64,000 bases of DNA from contig NZ_ATDL01000016.1 of NCBI RefSeq assembly GCF_000416985.1, forward strand, positions 186,001 through 250,000, in the 5' to 3' direction. The translations under genes and the position numbers were made by a program. Positions 25,978 through 35,020 of this stretch are shown in pieces. The DNA comes from Sphingobacterium paucimobilis HER1398 (GTDB taxonomy: Bacteria; Bacteroidota; Bacteroidia; Sphingobacteriales; Sphingobacteriaceae). Below the pieces are notes generated by a model. The model saw nothing but the letters and a program-made list of their open reading frames with translations, was not told where the DNA came from and searched no databases. The first letter of the stretch is position 1. Every line of letters starts with the position of its first letter.

Positions 25978-26769
25978 CTATAAGCTTATGGCTATAAATC
26001 CTTCATAGACAAAATTAGCTGGACCTTTAAGTATGACATTGGTAAATCTTTGGCCGTTTTTCTCAAAGGACACGTATAATTGTCCGCCTAATGCACGGAT
26101 AGGGATTTCAAGAGGTCCATTCAAATCTTCTTCGATTGCCATGGCCATAGCAACAGCGGTGGCACCGGTACCACAGGCGTAGGTTTCATTTTCTACACCC
26201 CGTTCGAAGGTGCGGAGGAAATAACCAGCTCCTTCTTTTTCTACAAAATTGACATTAATACCATCCTGTCTGTAGGTACTGTTGTTGCGGATCGCATATC
26301 CTTGTTGGTATACATCGAGCTGTGTGAGGTTGTTTGCTTTGGTCACATAGTGTGGCGAACCGGTGTGCAAGACGTAAGCTTCTCCATCTTTTTGAATTTC
26401 ATTGACATCAGTCATTCCGAGTTTTACCTGTTCTCTTTGGATAGTTGCATAGTGCTCTCCATCTACTGCCAAAAAGACAGTTTTGTCTTTTATGATACCA
26501 AGATCGCGGGCAAATGCGACAATGCAGCGCCCTCCATTGCCACACATGCTGCCTTCACGGCCGTCTGAATTAAAATAGACCATTTCGAAATCAAGCTCGT
26601 TGGTGTTTTGTAGCAGCATTAGCCCGTCGGCACCGATTCCAAACCTGCGATCACATAAATGCTTTACTAGCGCGTTGCTGATGTTATTCAAAACCTTATC
26701 TCTATTGTCGATTAGGATGAAATCATTGCCTGCGCCCTGATATTTATGAAATTTAATTTTTTGGTCCAT
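25978..26769 (-). CDS. dapF: diaminopimelate epimerase
   Basis: A 263-residue enzyme that interconverts LL- and meso-diaminopimelate for lysine and peptidoglycan synthesis. Both catalytic cysteines are visible: Cys76 in MCGNGGRC and Cys199 in ETYACGTGAT, with the N-terminal GAGNDF and the substrate loop RRFGIGADG intact. Length is slightly below the E. coli enzyme (274). Transcribed alone on the minus strand, its 3' end runs directly into the heptamer array. The meso-DAP product fits a Gram-negative cell wall. Confidence 0.97.
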   Translation of the reverse strand: MDQKIKFHKYQGAGNDFILIDNRDKVLNNISNALVKHLCDRRFGIGADGLMLLQNTNELDFEMVYFNSDGREGSMCGNGGRCIVAFARDLGIIKDKTVFLAVDGEHYATIQREQVKLGMTDVNEIQKDGEAYVLHTGSPHYVTKANNLTQLDVYQQGYAIRNNSTYRQDGINVNFVEKEGAGYFLRTFERGVENETYACGTGATAVAMAMAIEEDLNGPLEIPIRALGGQLYVSFEKNGQRFTNVILKGPANFVYEGFIAISL

Positions 26770-26887
26770 AAAACTTGAAAATATGCATCAAATTTAATAT
26801 TCTTGTTACAATTGTGCGTCAACGTGTTAAAACATGTTAAAAACCTAAAAAAGTCCCTGTTTATTAACAAATTTTAACTGACAAAAG

Positions 26888-26919
26888 TTGTGACAGGCCG
26901 TGTGATGGTACTACATTTG
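26888..26919 (+). promoter_or_regulatory. promoter of the HtrA-like protease gene
   Basis: TTGTG (26888-26892), 19 bp, then TACATTTG (26912-26919), a match to the Bacteroidota -33/-7 consensus. Start of transcription would be about 26925, leaving a leader of some 55 nt. Confidence 0.6.
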
Positions 26920-26980
26920 ACTAACACAATTTGTACTTAATTTAGAATAACAAAGTTAGAAATTAAAACAGCAAAGTAAT

Positions 26981-28540
26981 ATGAAAAAAATAGGAGTAAG
27001 TTTATTAGCAGCTGTCCTAGGAGGGGCAATTGCTGTAGGCGGATACAAGTTTTTTGAAAACAAGCAATTGGATAATATGACTTTTGAAGAGAAACAAAAG
27101 GTCTATTATGCAAGTAATCCGACGAGTACAGCATTGTCATCTACGGGTAATCCCGATTTTACGCAGGCAGCAGCGGCAGTTTCGCCAGGTGTAGTGCATA
27201 TAAAAGTTTCTGTTACGACACGTGGTGGTCAACGTGGTGGCGGTGGCTCAGGTTCGCCTTTTGATCTGTTTGAAGAGTTTTTCGGTATGCCTCAACAACG
27301 TAGAGGCCAGCCAGCACAACCTAGACAGGCACAGGCATCTGGTTCTGGTGTAATTATATCGCCTGATGGTTATATTGTCACCAATAATCACGTCGTTGAA
27401 GATGCGGACAAAATAGAAGTCCAACTAACGGACAATCGTAGTTTTGAAGCTAAGGTGATCGGCCGTGATCCTAATTTTGATCTGGCCTTGATTAAAGTAA
27501 ATGCTACGAACCTTCCGATGGTGAAATTAGGTAATTCTGATGATGTACAGGTTGGAGAGTGGGTGTTGGCAGTCGGATATCCGTTGGGTTTGCAGTCTAC
27601 CGTAACAGCAGGTATCGTCAGCGCTAAAGGACGTCGTATTGGTATCTTGGATGAGCCTTCTCAACAACGTGGCTTTGGACAAGGTGGACAACCTGAGCAG
27701 ATTGTCAGCACGGCTATTGAATCTTTTATCCAAACGGATGCGGTAATTAATAAAGGTAATAGTGGTGGTGCATTGGTCAATGCCCGTGGTGAACTGATTG
27801 GTATCAACTCTGCTATTGCGTCGCCTACTGGTACATATGCGGGATATGGTTTTGCAATTCCAATCAGTCTTGCTAAGAAGGTCTTGGATGATTTTAAAGA
27901 ATTTGGTAGTGTTAAGCGTGGTTATGTAGGGGTTAGTTTTAAAGAGGTTGGTGTCGTGCGCAAGGAATACGGATTGGATGATGTCAATGGACTGTATGTG
28001 GAAGAAGTGGTGAAAGGTGGTGGTGCAGAAGGTGCTGGAATTAAGAAGGGGGATATCATTACTAAGGTAGATGGAAAAATTATCTACGGATCGCCTGATT
28101 TGCAAGAACGTGTAGCCAGACTTCGTCCAGGTGATAAAGTGAAGCTTACCTATAAGAGGGATGGAAAAGAGAAGGACGTTATGGTAACACTAAAGGGAGA
28201 AGAGGTTAATAAGTCTTCCGCAAATGAGGAAGGATCAAGTGCTAGTGCAACGCAGATCTTTAATAAATTGGGAGCGAGTTTTATCCCTGCAACTGACGCG
28301 CGTAAGAAAGAGTTAGGTATTACTTCTGGGGTAGTGGTGACTCAAGTGCACCGCGGAGGAGTGTTCGAATACTTTGGTGTAGAAAGAGGCTTGGTGATTA
28401 CGGAGGTTAATGGTAAAACAGTGAATAGTGTGGATGATGTCGAATCTGCTCTAGCATCTACAAAACGTAATATTGTACGTATAAAAGGAGTTCCTCAACG
28501 TGGTAGTACGGTGGAGTTGAATGTTCCTATTGAGTATTAA
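26981..28540 (+). CDS. HtrA/DegP-family periplasmic serine protease with PDZ domains
   Basis: A 519-residue trypsin-like protease-chaperone. An N-terminal TM or signal anchor (residues 4-22) is followed by the protease domain with His137 (VTNNHVVED), Asp167 (NFDLALIKV) and Ser261 (NKGNSGGAL), a complete triad. PDZ1 spans about residues 310-400 and a second PDZ about 425-515. A Gly-Gly-rich and Pro-Gln-rich loop at about 82-120 sits before the catalytic domain (LA-type loop). It degrades or refolds damaged envelope proteins. A strong terminator follows the gene, which is monocistronic. Confidence 0.96.
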   Translation: MKKIGVSLLAAVLGGAIAVGGYKFFENKQLDNMTFEEKQKVYYASNPTSTALSSTGNPDFTQAAAAVSPGVVHIKVSVTTRGGQRGGGGSGSPFDLFEEFFGMPQQRRGQPAQPRQAQASGSGVIISPDGYIVTNNHVVEDADKIEVQLTDNRSFEAKVIGRDPNFDLALIKVNATNLPMVKLGNSDDVQVGEWVLAVGYPLGLQSTVTAGIVSAKGRRIGILDEPSQQRGFGQGGQPEQIVSTAIESFIQTDAVINKGNSGGALVNARGELIGINSAIASPTGTYAGYGFAIPISLAKKVLDDFKEFGSVKRGYVGVSFKEVGVVRKEYGLDDVNGLYVEEVVKGGGAEGAGIKKGDIITKVDGKIIYGSPDLQERVARLRPGDKVKLTYKRDGKEKDVMVTLKGEEVNKSSANEEGSSASATQIFNKLGASFIPATDARKKELGITSGVVVTQVHRGGVFEYFGVERGLVITEVNGKTVNSVDDVESALASTKRNIVRIKGVPQRGSTVELNVPIEY

Positions 28541-28564
28541 ACAGTAGAATAGTTTAAATAAGAA

Positions 28565-28603
28565 CAAAGTATGGTTTCGAAAAAAGCCATACTTTGTTTT
28601 TTT
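28565..28603 (+). terminator. Rho-independent terminator after the HtrA-like gene
   Basis: CAAAGTATGG (28565-28574) pairs with CCATACTTTG (28587-28596) across a 12-nt loop, followed by seven T. Confidence 0.92.
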
Positions 28604-28627
28604 ATATATAATCTGGATTTTTGAGGG

Positions 28628-29062
28628 ATGAATATTTTAATGGTATGTTTGGGCAATATCTGCCGGTCACCGCTGGCCCATGGTGTATTGCAACAGATGG
28701 CTGTGGCTAAGAATTTAAATTGGCATGTGGATTCGGCAGGGACGGGAGACTGGCATGTGGGGCAGGCTCCTGATCATCGGTCGATAGCTGTTGCGAAAAA
28801 ATATGGTGTGGATATCTCTGGGCAACGGGCGCAACATTTTACCGTAGCACTTTTCGATTTGTATGATCTTATTCTGGTCATGGACAGACAGAATTATCAG
28901 GATGTATTAGGTTTAGCAAATACAGCAGAGCAAAAAGACAAGGTCAGATTATTTTTAGATGATGATGTTGTTCCTGATCCTTATTTTGACGATGCGCTAT
29001 TTGAACCGGTATACGATATGGTCGAAAAGCGATGTCAGCAGTTGATATCGGAGTTATCTTAA
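28628..29062 (+). CDS. low molecular weight protein-tyrosine phosphatase
   Basis: A 144-residue LMW-PTP. The phosphate loop C-X5-R-S is at residues 7-14 (CLGNICRS), and the general acid Asp is in the VVPDPYFDD motif near the C-terminus. It dephosphorylates tyrosine residues in the cytoplasm; the partner kinase is not visible here. It begins 88 bp after the HtrA-like gene, beyond its terminator, so it must have its own promoter. Confidence 0.94.
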   Translation: MNILMVCLGNICRSPLAHGVLQQMAVAKNLNWHVDSAGTGDWHVGQAPDHRSIAVAKKYGVDISGQRAQHFTVALFDLYDLILVMDRQNYQDVLGLANTAEQKDKVRLFLDDDVVPDPYFDDALFEPVYDMVEKRCQQLISELS

Positions 29063-29156
29063 AGAATGGCATGACAATTCTTTCTGTTGAAATCATTATT
29101 TTTGACTTTTTATAAATATGAAATACTCATGTTTATCAAGGTGCAAACATCCATAG

Positions 29157-29172
29157 TCCGTCAGCTGGCGGA
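29157..29172. repeat. palindromic repeat unit TCCGTCAGCTGGCGGA
   Basis: A 16-bp near-palindrome (one mismatch) followed by TGACAGAT. The same core, TCCGCCAGCTGGCGGA, is inside the SAM riboswitch at 35061-35076, and the flanking words resemble the heptamer array at 25.9 kb. Confidence 0.6.
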
Positions 29173-29200
29173 TGACAGATAAAAAACAGGTTATACATAT

Positions 29201-29548
29201 ATGAAAGCAGCAGAAGTAAATAAAAAATGGAATATCCTGAGAGAGGCTCTCGCTCAAAATTTTGATATGGAATTGCCCGATATAAAGGTGGTTTTGTTTT
29301 TAATCGGGGTTCAGGAATTGGGCCAAGGGCCAAAGAAATTTTCTAAACGGGAGAAGGAAGAGTTGATGCATATTGCGACTTGTAGGCTCTTTAGTTCGAT
29401 GGGCTTTTATGAGCTTGAAGGGCTCGACGAACAGGGATGGCCACATTGGAAATTGGTGAAAGCTATTCCAAATTATACCTTATTGGAACAGGAATTAATT
29501 ATGAAATCGTTGATTATTGATTACTTTCAGGAACTGGAAGTGATATAA
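29201..29548 (+). CDS. conserved hypothetical protein
   Basis: A 115-residue, mostly helical soluble protein without signal peptide. Visible features are a KKFSKREKEELMHIATCRLFSSMGFYELEG stretch and a C-terminal acidic helix (MKSLIIDYFQE). It resembles small proteins I recall upstream of cyclophilin genes in Bacteroidota, but no function is known to me. It lies 9 bp before the cyclophilin gene and may be cotranscribed with it. The start ATG 29201 is preceded by little Shine-Dalgarno signal, as usual in this phylum. Confidence 0.75.
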   Translation: MKAAEVNKKWNILREALAQNFDMELPDIKVVLFLIGVQELGQGPKKFSKREKEELMHIATCRLFSSMGFYELEGLDEQGWPHWKLVKAIPNYTLLEQELIMKSLIIDYFQELEVI

Positions 29549-29557
29549 CTTATTTTT

Positions 29558-30316
29558 ATGAAAAGATTTTTACTGACTTTTTTTTTAGGACTATTTCTTG
29601 TGGCAGCGCAGGCGCAGAAGCCACAGCATTATTATGTGGAGCTTAAGACCGGTAAAGGGAATATTTTGATTCAGCTTTATAATGAAACTCCTAAACATAG
29701 GGATAACTTTAAGAAATTAGTCAACGATGGCTATTACGACTCTTTGCTTTTTCATCGGGTAATCCAGAATTTTATGATCCAAGGTGGAGATCCTGATTCG
29801 AAAAACGCGGCGGATAATGCCATACTGGGCAACGGCGGTCCTGACTACAAAGTGAATTCTGAGATACAGGATGGTCTTATCCATAAAAAAGGAGCGTTAG
29901 GAGCTGCTCGAGATAATAATCCCGCAAAGCAATCTTCTGCATCACAGTTTTATATTGTTCAGGGACGTAGGTTTACAAACCAAGGATTGGATTCTCTGGA
30001 ACAATTTCGAATGAATGGAAAGAAGCTTTCGGCTTTACAGCGTGAGCAATATATGACTGTAGGTGGAGCGCCTCATCTGGATGGCAATTATACGGTATTT
30101 GGTCAGGTAGTCCATGGATTGGAGGCGGTAGACGGTATTGCTGGTGTCAAAACAAATGCCCAGGACAGACCTGTTGTCAATGAACGTATGTTTGTGCGGT
30201 TATTGACGAGAAGAGAGGCTGTAAATCAGGACCGGGAATTACAAGGTCTTAAGCCCAAATCAGGATTTCTTACAGAATTTTTTGATGCTTTTAAGTCAAA
30301 GAAATATAAGCTGTAG
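29558..30316 (+). CDS. peptidyl-prolyl cis-trans isomerase, cyclophilin type (exported)
   Basis: A 252-residue protein with a signal peptide (residues 1-19, ending AAQAQ) and a cyclophilin domain. Diagnostic segments are FHRVIQNFMIQGGDP, LGAARDNNPAKQSSASQFYIV and YTVFGQVVHGLEAVDGI. It speeds proline isomerisation of envelope proteins in the periplasm. An insertion of about 20 residues (RRFTNQGLDSLEQFRMNGKK) after the core is typical of Bacteroidota homologues. The short tail FFDAFKSKKYKL is basic. Confidence 0.94.
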   Translation: MKRFLLTFFLGLFLVAAQAQKPQHYYVELKTGKGNILIQLYNETPKHRDNFKKLVNDGYYDSLLFHRVIQNFMIQGGDPDSKNAADNAILGNGGPDYKVNSEIQDGLIHKKGALGAARDNNPAKQSSASQFYIVQGRRFTNQGLDSLEQFRMNGKKLSALQREQYMTVGGAPHLDGNYTVFGQVVHGLEAVDGIAGVKTNAQDRPVVNERMFVRLLTRREAVNQDRELQGLKPKSGFLTEFFDAFKSKKYKL

Positions 30317-30355
30317 AAGGTTTTGGTTGAGTGATTAATTAATAATTGACTAGTA

Positions 30356-31123
30356 ATGAAGATTGTAACATATAATGTGAATGGGATACGGGCAGCCTTG
30401 AAGAAGGATTGGATAGGTTGGTTGAAGACTGTGGACCCGGATGTGGTCTGTCTGCAGGAAATTAAAGCTACGCCGGATCAGGTTCCTGAAATAGCTTTTT
30501 TTGAACAGATGGGGTACGAACATTACTGGTATCCGGCACAAAAAAAGGGGTACAGCGGTACGGCTATTTTAACTAAAAAGACTCCTAAAAATGTGGAGTA
30601 TGGGTGCGGACATGAGGATTATGACTTTGAAGGAAGGATTATCCGTGCAGACTTTGATGACGTTTCGGTGATGAGTACGTATTTCCCTTCTGGTACAACG
30701 GGGGATACTAGGCAAGCCTTTAAGTATCGTTTTTTAGACGATTTTCAAGCCTATGCGACTAAATTAGTGGAAGAAAAGACTAATCTTATCGTGTGTGGTG
30801 ATTTTAATATTTGCCATCGAGCGATTGATATCCATAATCCGAAGTCAAATGCCAATACTTCGGGATTTCTGCCTGAAGAGCGTGAATGGATGGAGAATTT
30901 TATTAATTCGGGCTTTATTGATACATTCAGGCATTTGCATGCGGAACCACATAACTATACCTGGTGGAGCTACAGAGCTGGATCACGGGGTAAGAACCTG
31001 GGCTGGCGTATCGACTATAATATGGCATCAGTAGCCTTGAGAGATCGGATTAAATCTGCTCATATTCTGAGCGATGCTGTGCATTCGGACCATTGTCCGG
31101 TGTTACTCGAATTGGGAGACTAA
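30356..31123 (+). CDS. xth: exodeoxyribonuclease III
   Basis: A 255-residue AP endonuclease/3'-5' exonuclease of the EEP family. Seen are NVNGIRAAL at the N-terminus, the metal-binding LQEIKATPDQ, the catalytic GDFNICH, the WWSYRAGSRGKNLGWRIDY signature and the terminal HSDHCPV. It acts in base excision repair. The 3' end overlaps by 4 bp the converging queD-like gene, so the two stop codons share bases on opposite strands. Confidence 0.96.
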   Translation: MKIVTYNVNGIRAALKKDWIGWLKTVDPDVVCLQEIKATPDQVPEIAFFEQMGYEHYWYPAQKKGYSGTAILTKKTPKNVEYGCGHEDYDFEGRIIRADFDDVSVMSTYFPSGTTGDTRQAFKYRFLDDFQAYATKLVEEKTNLIVCGDFNICHRAIDIHNPKSNANTSGFLPEEREWMENFINSGFIDTFRHLHAEPHNYTWWSYRAGSRGKNLGWRIDYNMASVALRDRIKSAHILSDAVHSDHCPVLLELGD

Positions 31124-31542
31124 ATCAATGTATACGAGGCGGCGCATTTTTGCGTTTCCTCGACTTTGCATTTGATTAGTCGACAGCCGTATTGGGCGAG
31201 TTGTTGTGGTCCAATTTGCTCTACTAGATACTTTGCTATATTTTCTGCAGTGGGATTGAATGGAACGAGAACGAGGCTGTCTGCTGCTATGTCCGTGAGC
31301 CCTGACAGTAGGGGATCTTCATTCCAAATAAGAAATTTGTGATCAAAATTTTCTTCTAGCCACATACATAGCTTTTCTTTGATGACAGAGAAATCTACTA
31401 CACGGCCGACTGTGTCTAATTCTTCTGCTTGAACAATAAAGTGTATACGGTAATTGTGACCATGTAGGTACCTGCATTTTCCTTCGTGTCCTACGACCCT
31501 GTGCCCACACGAAATATCGTGATATCTCTCTGCTGTAATCAT
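31120..31542 (-). CDS. queD: 6-carboxytetrahydropterin synthase / 6-pyruvoyl-tetrahydropterin synthase family
   Basis: A 140-residue QueD/PTPS-family enzyme. Zinc ligands His14, His27 and His29 lie in CGHRVVGHEGKCRYLHGHNY; Cys23 in KCRYLHGH is the catalytic thiol. VVDFSVIKEKL and FDHKFL match the second conserved block. It turns 7,8-dihydroneopterin triphosphate into 6-carboxytetrahydropterin for queuosine (7-deazaguanine) synthesis. The C-terminus is slightly extended relative to E. coli QueD (121). No other queuosine gene is adjacent. Confidence 0.88.
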   Translation of the reverse strand: MITAERYHDISCGHRVVGHEGKCRYLHGHNYRIHFIVQAEELDTVGRVVDFSVIKEKLCMWLEENFDHKFLIWNEDPLLSGLTDIAADSLVLVPFNPTAENIAKYLVEQIGPQQLAQYGCRLIKCKVEETQKCAASYTLI

Positions 31543-31600
31543 ATTGCAAACTTAGATAAAAAGCACTGTATTCGGTAGAAAAGACTTGGTAAACTTGAAT

Positions 31601-32134
31601 TTATCCGTTTGGGACTAGTTTGGTCTGGACTTGCTTGCCTTGTTGATTAAGTCCTATGAATAGGATATAATCGACTTTTGTAGTTAATCCGGACGTGCCC
31701 TCTCGCTGTACAATGAATAGGTTCGTTACCTTCATCTTTATGCCATTTAAAGTTGTTTCTATGTAGTATGTCTGGTTATCTATACTGCGTAGATATAGCT
31801 TTTGCTCAGGATAGGAAACCAAGGAGAACTCCATGTTGCTTTTGTCATGTGAACTCCAATCTATACCGTAGGCAAACTTGCGCTGTATGGCTGTTAATGG
31901 TTTAACCTCTGCGTTGTTATCAAAAAGCTGTCTACTGATTTTGATTGGTTCGTCCATGTCGGTATTTCCCTGAGGATTCTTATTGACTTGGTAGAGGTAC
32001 GTGTTTTTTCCTCTATTGTGTTGTATGTAAAACAGGAGATCTTTTGCTTTTGGAATGGGATGTCCATCTTGTGCCTGCGCTGAACATAAAAATAAGACGG
32101 CGCAGAGGATAGGGATGAATATTTGTTTGTACAT
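31601..32134 (-). CDS. DUF4833-family exported protein
   Basis: About 177 residues from the ATG at 32134; an upstream in-frame start would add a leader across the next gene. The signal peptide (MYKQIFIPILCAVLFLCSAQAQ) is followed by a DUF4833-like domain: LLFYIQHNRGKNTYLYQVNK and FAYGIDWSS. It is probably periplasmic or outer-membrane associated; function unknown. It lies 5 bp downstream of the small lipoprotein gene on the same strand. Confidence 0.8.
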   Translation of the reverse strand: MYKQIFIPILCAVLFLCSAQAQDGHPIPKAKDLLFYIQHNRGKNTYLYQVNKNPQGNTDMDEPIKISRQLFDNNAEVKPLTAIQRKFAYGIDWSSHDKSNMEFSLVSYPEQKLYLRSIDNQTYYIETTLNGIKMKVTNLFIVQREGTSGLTTKVDYILFIGLNQQGKQVQTKLVPNG

Positions 32135-32139
32135 AGATT

Positions 32140-32316
32140 TTAATTCCGTCTTCCTCCAAACATCTTGGCCAGTAGCCATACCAGAAGTACAACAACGACG
32201 ACTACCATAAGAATACCTGACCAAACTCCGGCTTTGAAAATACCTCCAATAATCTCACAACTGGTCAATGACATTATAGTCAGGATCATTAGTGTTATAG
32301 TGCTTAATTTTTTCAT
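32140..32316 (-). CDS. small membrane lipoprotein, 58 residues
   Basis: Starts at ATG 32316: MKKLSTITLMILTIMSLTSC is a lipoprotein signal with lipobox SLTSC, then a GGIFKAGVWSG segment, a strongly hydrophobic stretch (about residues 34-50) and a basic tail MFGGRRN. A related small Bacteroidota protein is, as I recall, sometimes labelled phosphatidate cytidylyltransferase; this cannot be right for a 58-residue protein without any enzyme motif. It is followed directly by the DUF4833 gene. Real function unknown; envelope stress is a guess. Confidence 0.78.
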   Translation of the reverse strand: MKKLSTITLMILTIMSLTSCEIIGGIFKAGVWSGILMVVVVVVLLVWLLAKMFGGRRN

Positions 32317-32601
32317 ATGTATATAATTTACAGTTGCTATATGGAATATCCCAATTGCATTGTGCACGACTTTATTACTATTGGTGTGCATGCTGCTCTG
32401 CGGGTATTGGTGTTTGGGCAGTCTATACTACATGAATATTTCATATTTGACTTTTAATTATTAACAAGTAAGCTGCAAAAAGGTTTATTCCTTTCGTTTT
32501 AAATAATTGTAAAGAATCAGTGTTGGATCGGTTCTATACGAATAAATGTATAGCGGACACGCTGGTTTGTATATCAATAATCACCATGGGAGAGGTATGT
32601 G
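32317..32601. other. intergenic region between small lipoprotein gene and metE terminator
   Basis: About 285 bp upstream of the minus-strand lipoprotein gene. It should hold the promoter of that operon, but I see no clear TTTG-N19-TAnnTTTG match. No ORF or repeat stands out. Confidence 0.5.
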
Positions 32602-32635
32602 AAAAATCCCAGGCTTTTTGGTTCCTGGGATTTAA
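32602..32635 (-). terminator. Rho-independent terminator after metE
   Basis: On the minus strand, AAATCCCAGG (32624-32633) pairs with CCTGGGATTT (32604-32613) over a 10-nt loop and is followed by a T-run. Confidence 0.88.
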
Positions 32636-32664
32636 AGTTTATTTAATACTACTAATTTTTGTTG

Positions 32665-34977
32665 TTATTCTGCTCTTAATATTTTTGCAGCTTTGACCAT
32701 AGATTCTAATGCAGCTTTTGTTTCTGGCCAAGCACGTGTTTTTAGACCACAGTCTGGGTTGACCCAAAGTTGTTCAGAAGGAACAACTGCTTTTGCCTTG
32801 CGCAATAGATCGACCATTTCTTCTGTGCTAGGTACACGAGGAGAGTGGATGTCATATACGCCTGGGCCGATGTCGTTTGGATATTTAAAGTCGCCAGCGA
32901 AGGCATTTAATAATTTCATCTGTGAACGTGATGTCTCAATGGTAATCACATCGGCATCCATCGCTGCGATATCTTTGATTACATTGTTGAATTCGGAATA
33001 ACACATGTGGGTATGGATCTGTGTATCGTCTGCAACATTGGAGGAGGAGACACGGAACGCACGCACGGCCCAATTCAAATATTCTTGCTGATCGGCTTTC
33101 CGTAAAGGAAGTCCTTCACGTATTGCAGGCTCATCAATCTGAATGATTTTGATGCCTGATTTTTCTAATGCCTGCACTTCATCCAATATCGCTAATGCAA
33201 TTTGATAGGTCGTGGTAGAACGTGGCTGGTCGTTGCGGACAAATGACCATTGAAGGATGGTAACAGGACCTGTCAACATTCCTTTTACAGGACGGTTGGT
33301 CAATGATTGCGCATAAGCTGACCAACGCACTGTCATATCTGCCGGGCGATACACATCCCCGTAAATCACTGGCGGCTTGACACAGCGTGAACCGTATGAT
33401 TGCACCCATCCATATTGTGTAAATGCATAACCAGCTAATTGCTCGCCGAAGTATTCGACCATGTCATTGCGTTCGAACTCTCCGTGTACTAATACATCGA
33501 TCTCTAATTGTTCTTGAAGACGAATGGTGTTTTCTGTTTCTTCAGCAATAGCTTTATCGTATTCTTCTTGTGTAATGGTTCCTTTTTTCAGATCTGCACG
33601 CCATTTACGAACATCTTTGGTCTGTGGGAATGATCCAATCGTGGTTGTAGCGAATGATGGTAAGTTGAATTTTGCTTGTTGTGCTGCTTTACGTGATGCA
33701 AACGGGGATGTGCGTTGTGCATCTTCATCTGTAATATTACTGACACGTTCCTTTACTTCAGGTCGGTGTATTAATGGGGATGTACGACGGCTTTCTGCGG
33801 CGGCTTTGTTGGCTTCAAAGTGTTGGGCTGTTGTTGCGTCAACGTCTCCATTGGCTAATATAGCGAGGTCTTTTACTTCTGCTAGCTTTTGTTTGGCAAA
33901 TGCTAACCAGTTTTTTACTTCAGCAGGAAGTGTCTCTTCATTCTTTTCGCTGTCCAAATCAAATGGTACGTGGAGTAGAGAAGAAGAAGTGCCTATCCAT
34001 ACACGATCCGCACCTAATGCATTAACGGCCTGCTGGATTTTTGTAAGTGATTTTTGATAATCATTCTTCCATATATTACGTCCCTCTACAACGCCTAAAG
34101 AAAGAGTCAGTGATGATGGAACCTTATCTAAAAGTGTGTCTAATTGATTCTCACCACGTACCAGGTCAATATGTAGGGCATGTACAGGTAAATTGACTGC
34201 TAGGTCTTCATTGTCCTGTAATGCCTCGAAATAAGTGGTTGCAATAAGTTTTGCATTTCCAGCAGCACTATTTAATCTTTCAAAAACTTGGTTATATAAA
34301 GCTTTTGTTTTAGCATCGATATCCAGGGCCAAGTAGGGTTCATCAATTTGGATGTATTTAGCGCCCGCGTCAGCTAGCTTGGACAGGATCTGTTCGTAAA
34401 CTGGTAATAGGTTTTCAATTAAGTCAATACGGTTAAACCCTGTTTCTTTTTCTTTTCCTATCAATAAGTATGTGATGGGGCCGATAATAACTGGCTTGGT
34501 GTCGATACCAAGAGCTTTAGCTTCATTGTATTCATTTAAGAACTTTTCTGAACTAAGTTTGAATGTCTGTCCTTTTGTAAATTCAGGAACCATGTAGTGG
34601 TAGTTTGTGTCAAACCACTTGGTCATTTCGGACGCTGTAACGTCTATTCCGTCTTGTTGGAAACCGCGAGCCATAGCGAAGTACAGATCTAAACTGTAGC
34701 CGTTGTCTGCTTTATCCAATAAAGAGCTGTAACGAGCCGGTATCGCACCTAACGTTAAGGAAAGATCCAATACTTGATCATAAAAAGAGAAATCATTGGA
34801 AGGAATTAAATCAATTCCGGCATTCTTTTGTGTGTTCCAATTTGCTTGACGGATTTCTTTGGCTGTTTGAAGTAATTCTTCCGCAGAAATCTTTTTAGCC
34901 CAATACGCCTCATTAGCTTTTTTTAGTTCGCGGAAAGGTCCCACTCTTGGGTAACCTAAGTTGTTGGTAATTAACAT
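32665..34977 (-). CDS. metE: cobalamin-independent methionine synthase
   Basis: A 770-residue 5-methyltetrahydropteroyltriglutamate-homocysteine methyltransferase, close to the 753 residues of E. coli MetE. It makes methionine from homocysteine without B12. The C-terminal catalytic domain shows the zinc ligands in HTHMCYSEFNN and NPDCGLKTR, and TTIGSFPQT and IQIDEPAIREG are intact; the N-terminal domain begins NNLGYPRVGPFRELKKA. Expression is controlled by a SAM-I-like riboswitch just upstream, so the gene should be on when SAM is low. Confidence 0.97.
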   Translation of the reverse strand: MLITNNLGYPRVGPFRELKKANEAYWAKKISAEELLQTAKEIRQANWNTQKNAGIDLIPSNDFSFYDQVLDLSLTLGAIPARYSSLLDKADNGYSLDLYFAMARGFQQDGIDVTASEMTKWFDTNYHYMVPEFTKGQTFKLSSEKFLNEYNEAKALGIDTKPVIIGPITYLLIGKEKETGFNRIDLIENLLPVYEQILSKLADAGAKYIQIDEPYLALDIDAKTKALYNQVFERLNSAAGNAKLIATTYFEALQDNEDLAVNLPVHALHIDLVRGENQLDTLLDKVPSSLTLSLGVVEGRNIWKNDYQKSLTKIQQAVNALGADRVWIGTSSSLLHVPFDLDSEKNEETLPAEVKNWLAFAKQKLAEVKDLAILANGDVDATTAQHFEANKAAAESRRTSPLIHRPEVKERVSNITDEDAQRTSPFASRKAAQQAKFNLPSFATTTIGSFPQTKDVRKWRADLKKGTITQEEYDKAIAEETENTIRLQEQLEIDVLVHGEFERNDMVEYFGEQLAGYAFTQYGWVQSYGSRCVKPPVIYGDVYRPADMTVRWSAYAQSLTNRPVKGMLTGPVTILQWSFVRNDQPRSTTTYQIALAILDEVQALEKSGIKIIQIDEPAIREGLPLRKADQQEYLNWAVRAFRVSSSNVADDTQIHTHMCYSEFNNVIKDIAAMDADVITIETSRSQMKLLNAFAGDFKYPNDIGPGVYDIHSPRVPSTEEMVDLLRKAKAVVPSEQLWVNPDCGLKTRAWPETKAALESMVKAAKILRAE

Positions 34978-35020
34978 ACTATTCCCTTTTTAAAATGTTT
35001 TTTAATAAAAAAATAATGCT

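Noticed and set aside
27527..28105. Long minus-strand open frame inside the HtrA-like gene
   Set aside because: Antisense shadow of a well-supported coding region with no domain.
32140..32391. Longer version (83 residues) of the small lipoprotein
   Set aside because: The extension precedes the lipoprotein signal and would abolish it; ATG 32316 fits the lipobox.
33524..34057. Plus-strand frame within metE
   Set aside because: Antisense shadow, Ser/Ala-rich from the reverse complement of MetE codons.
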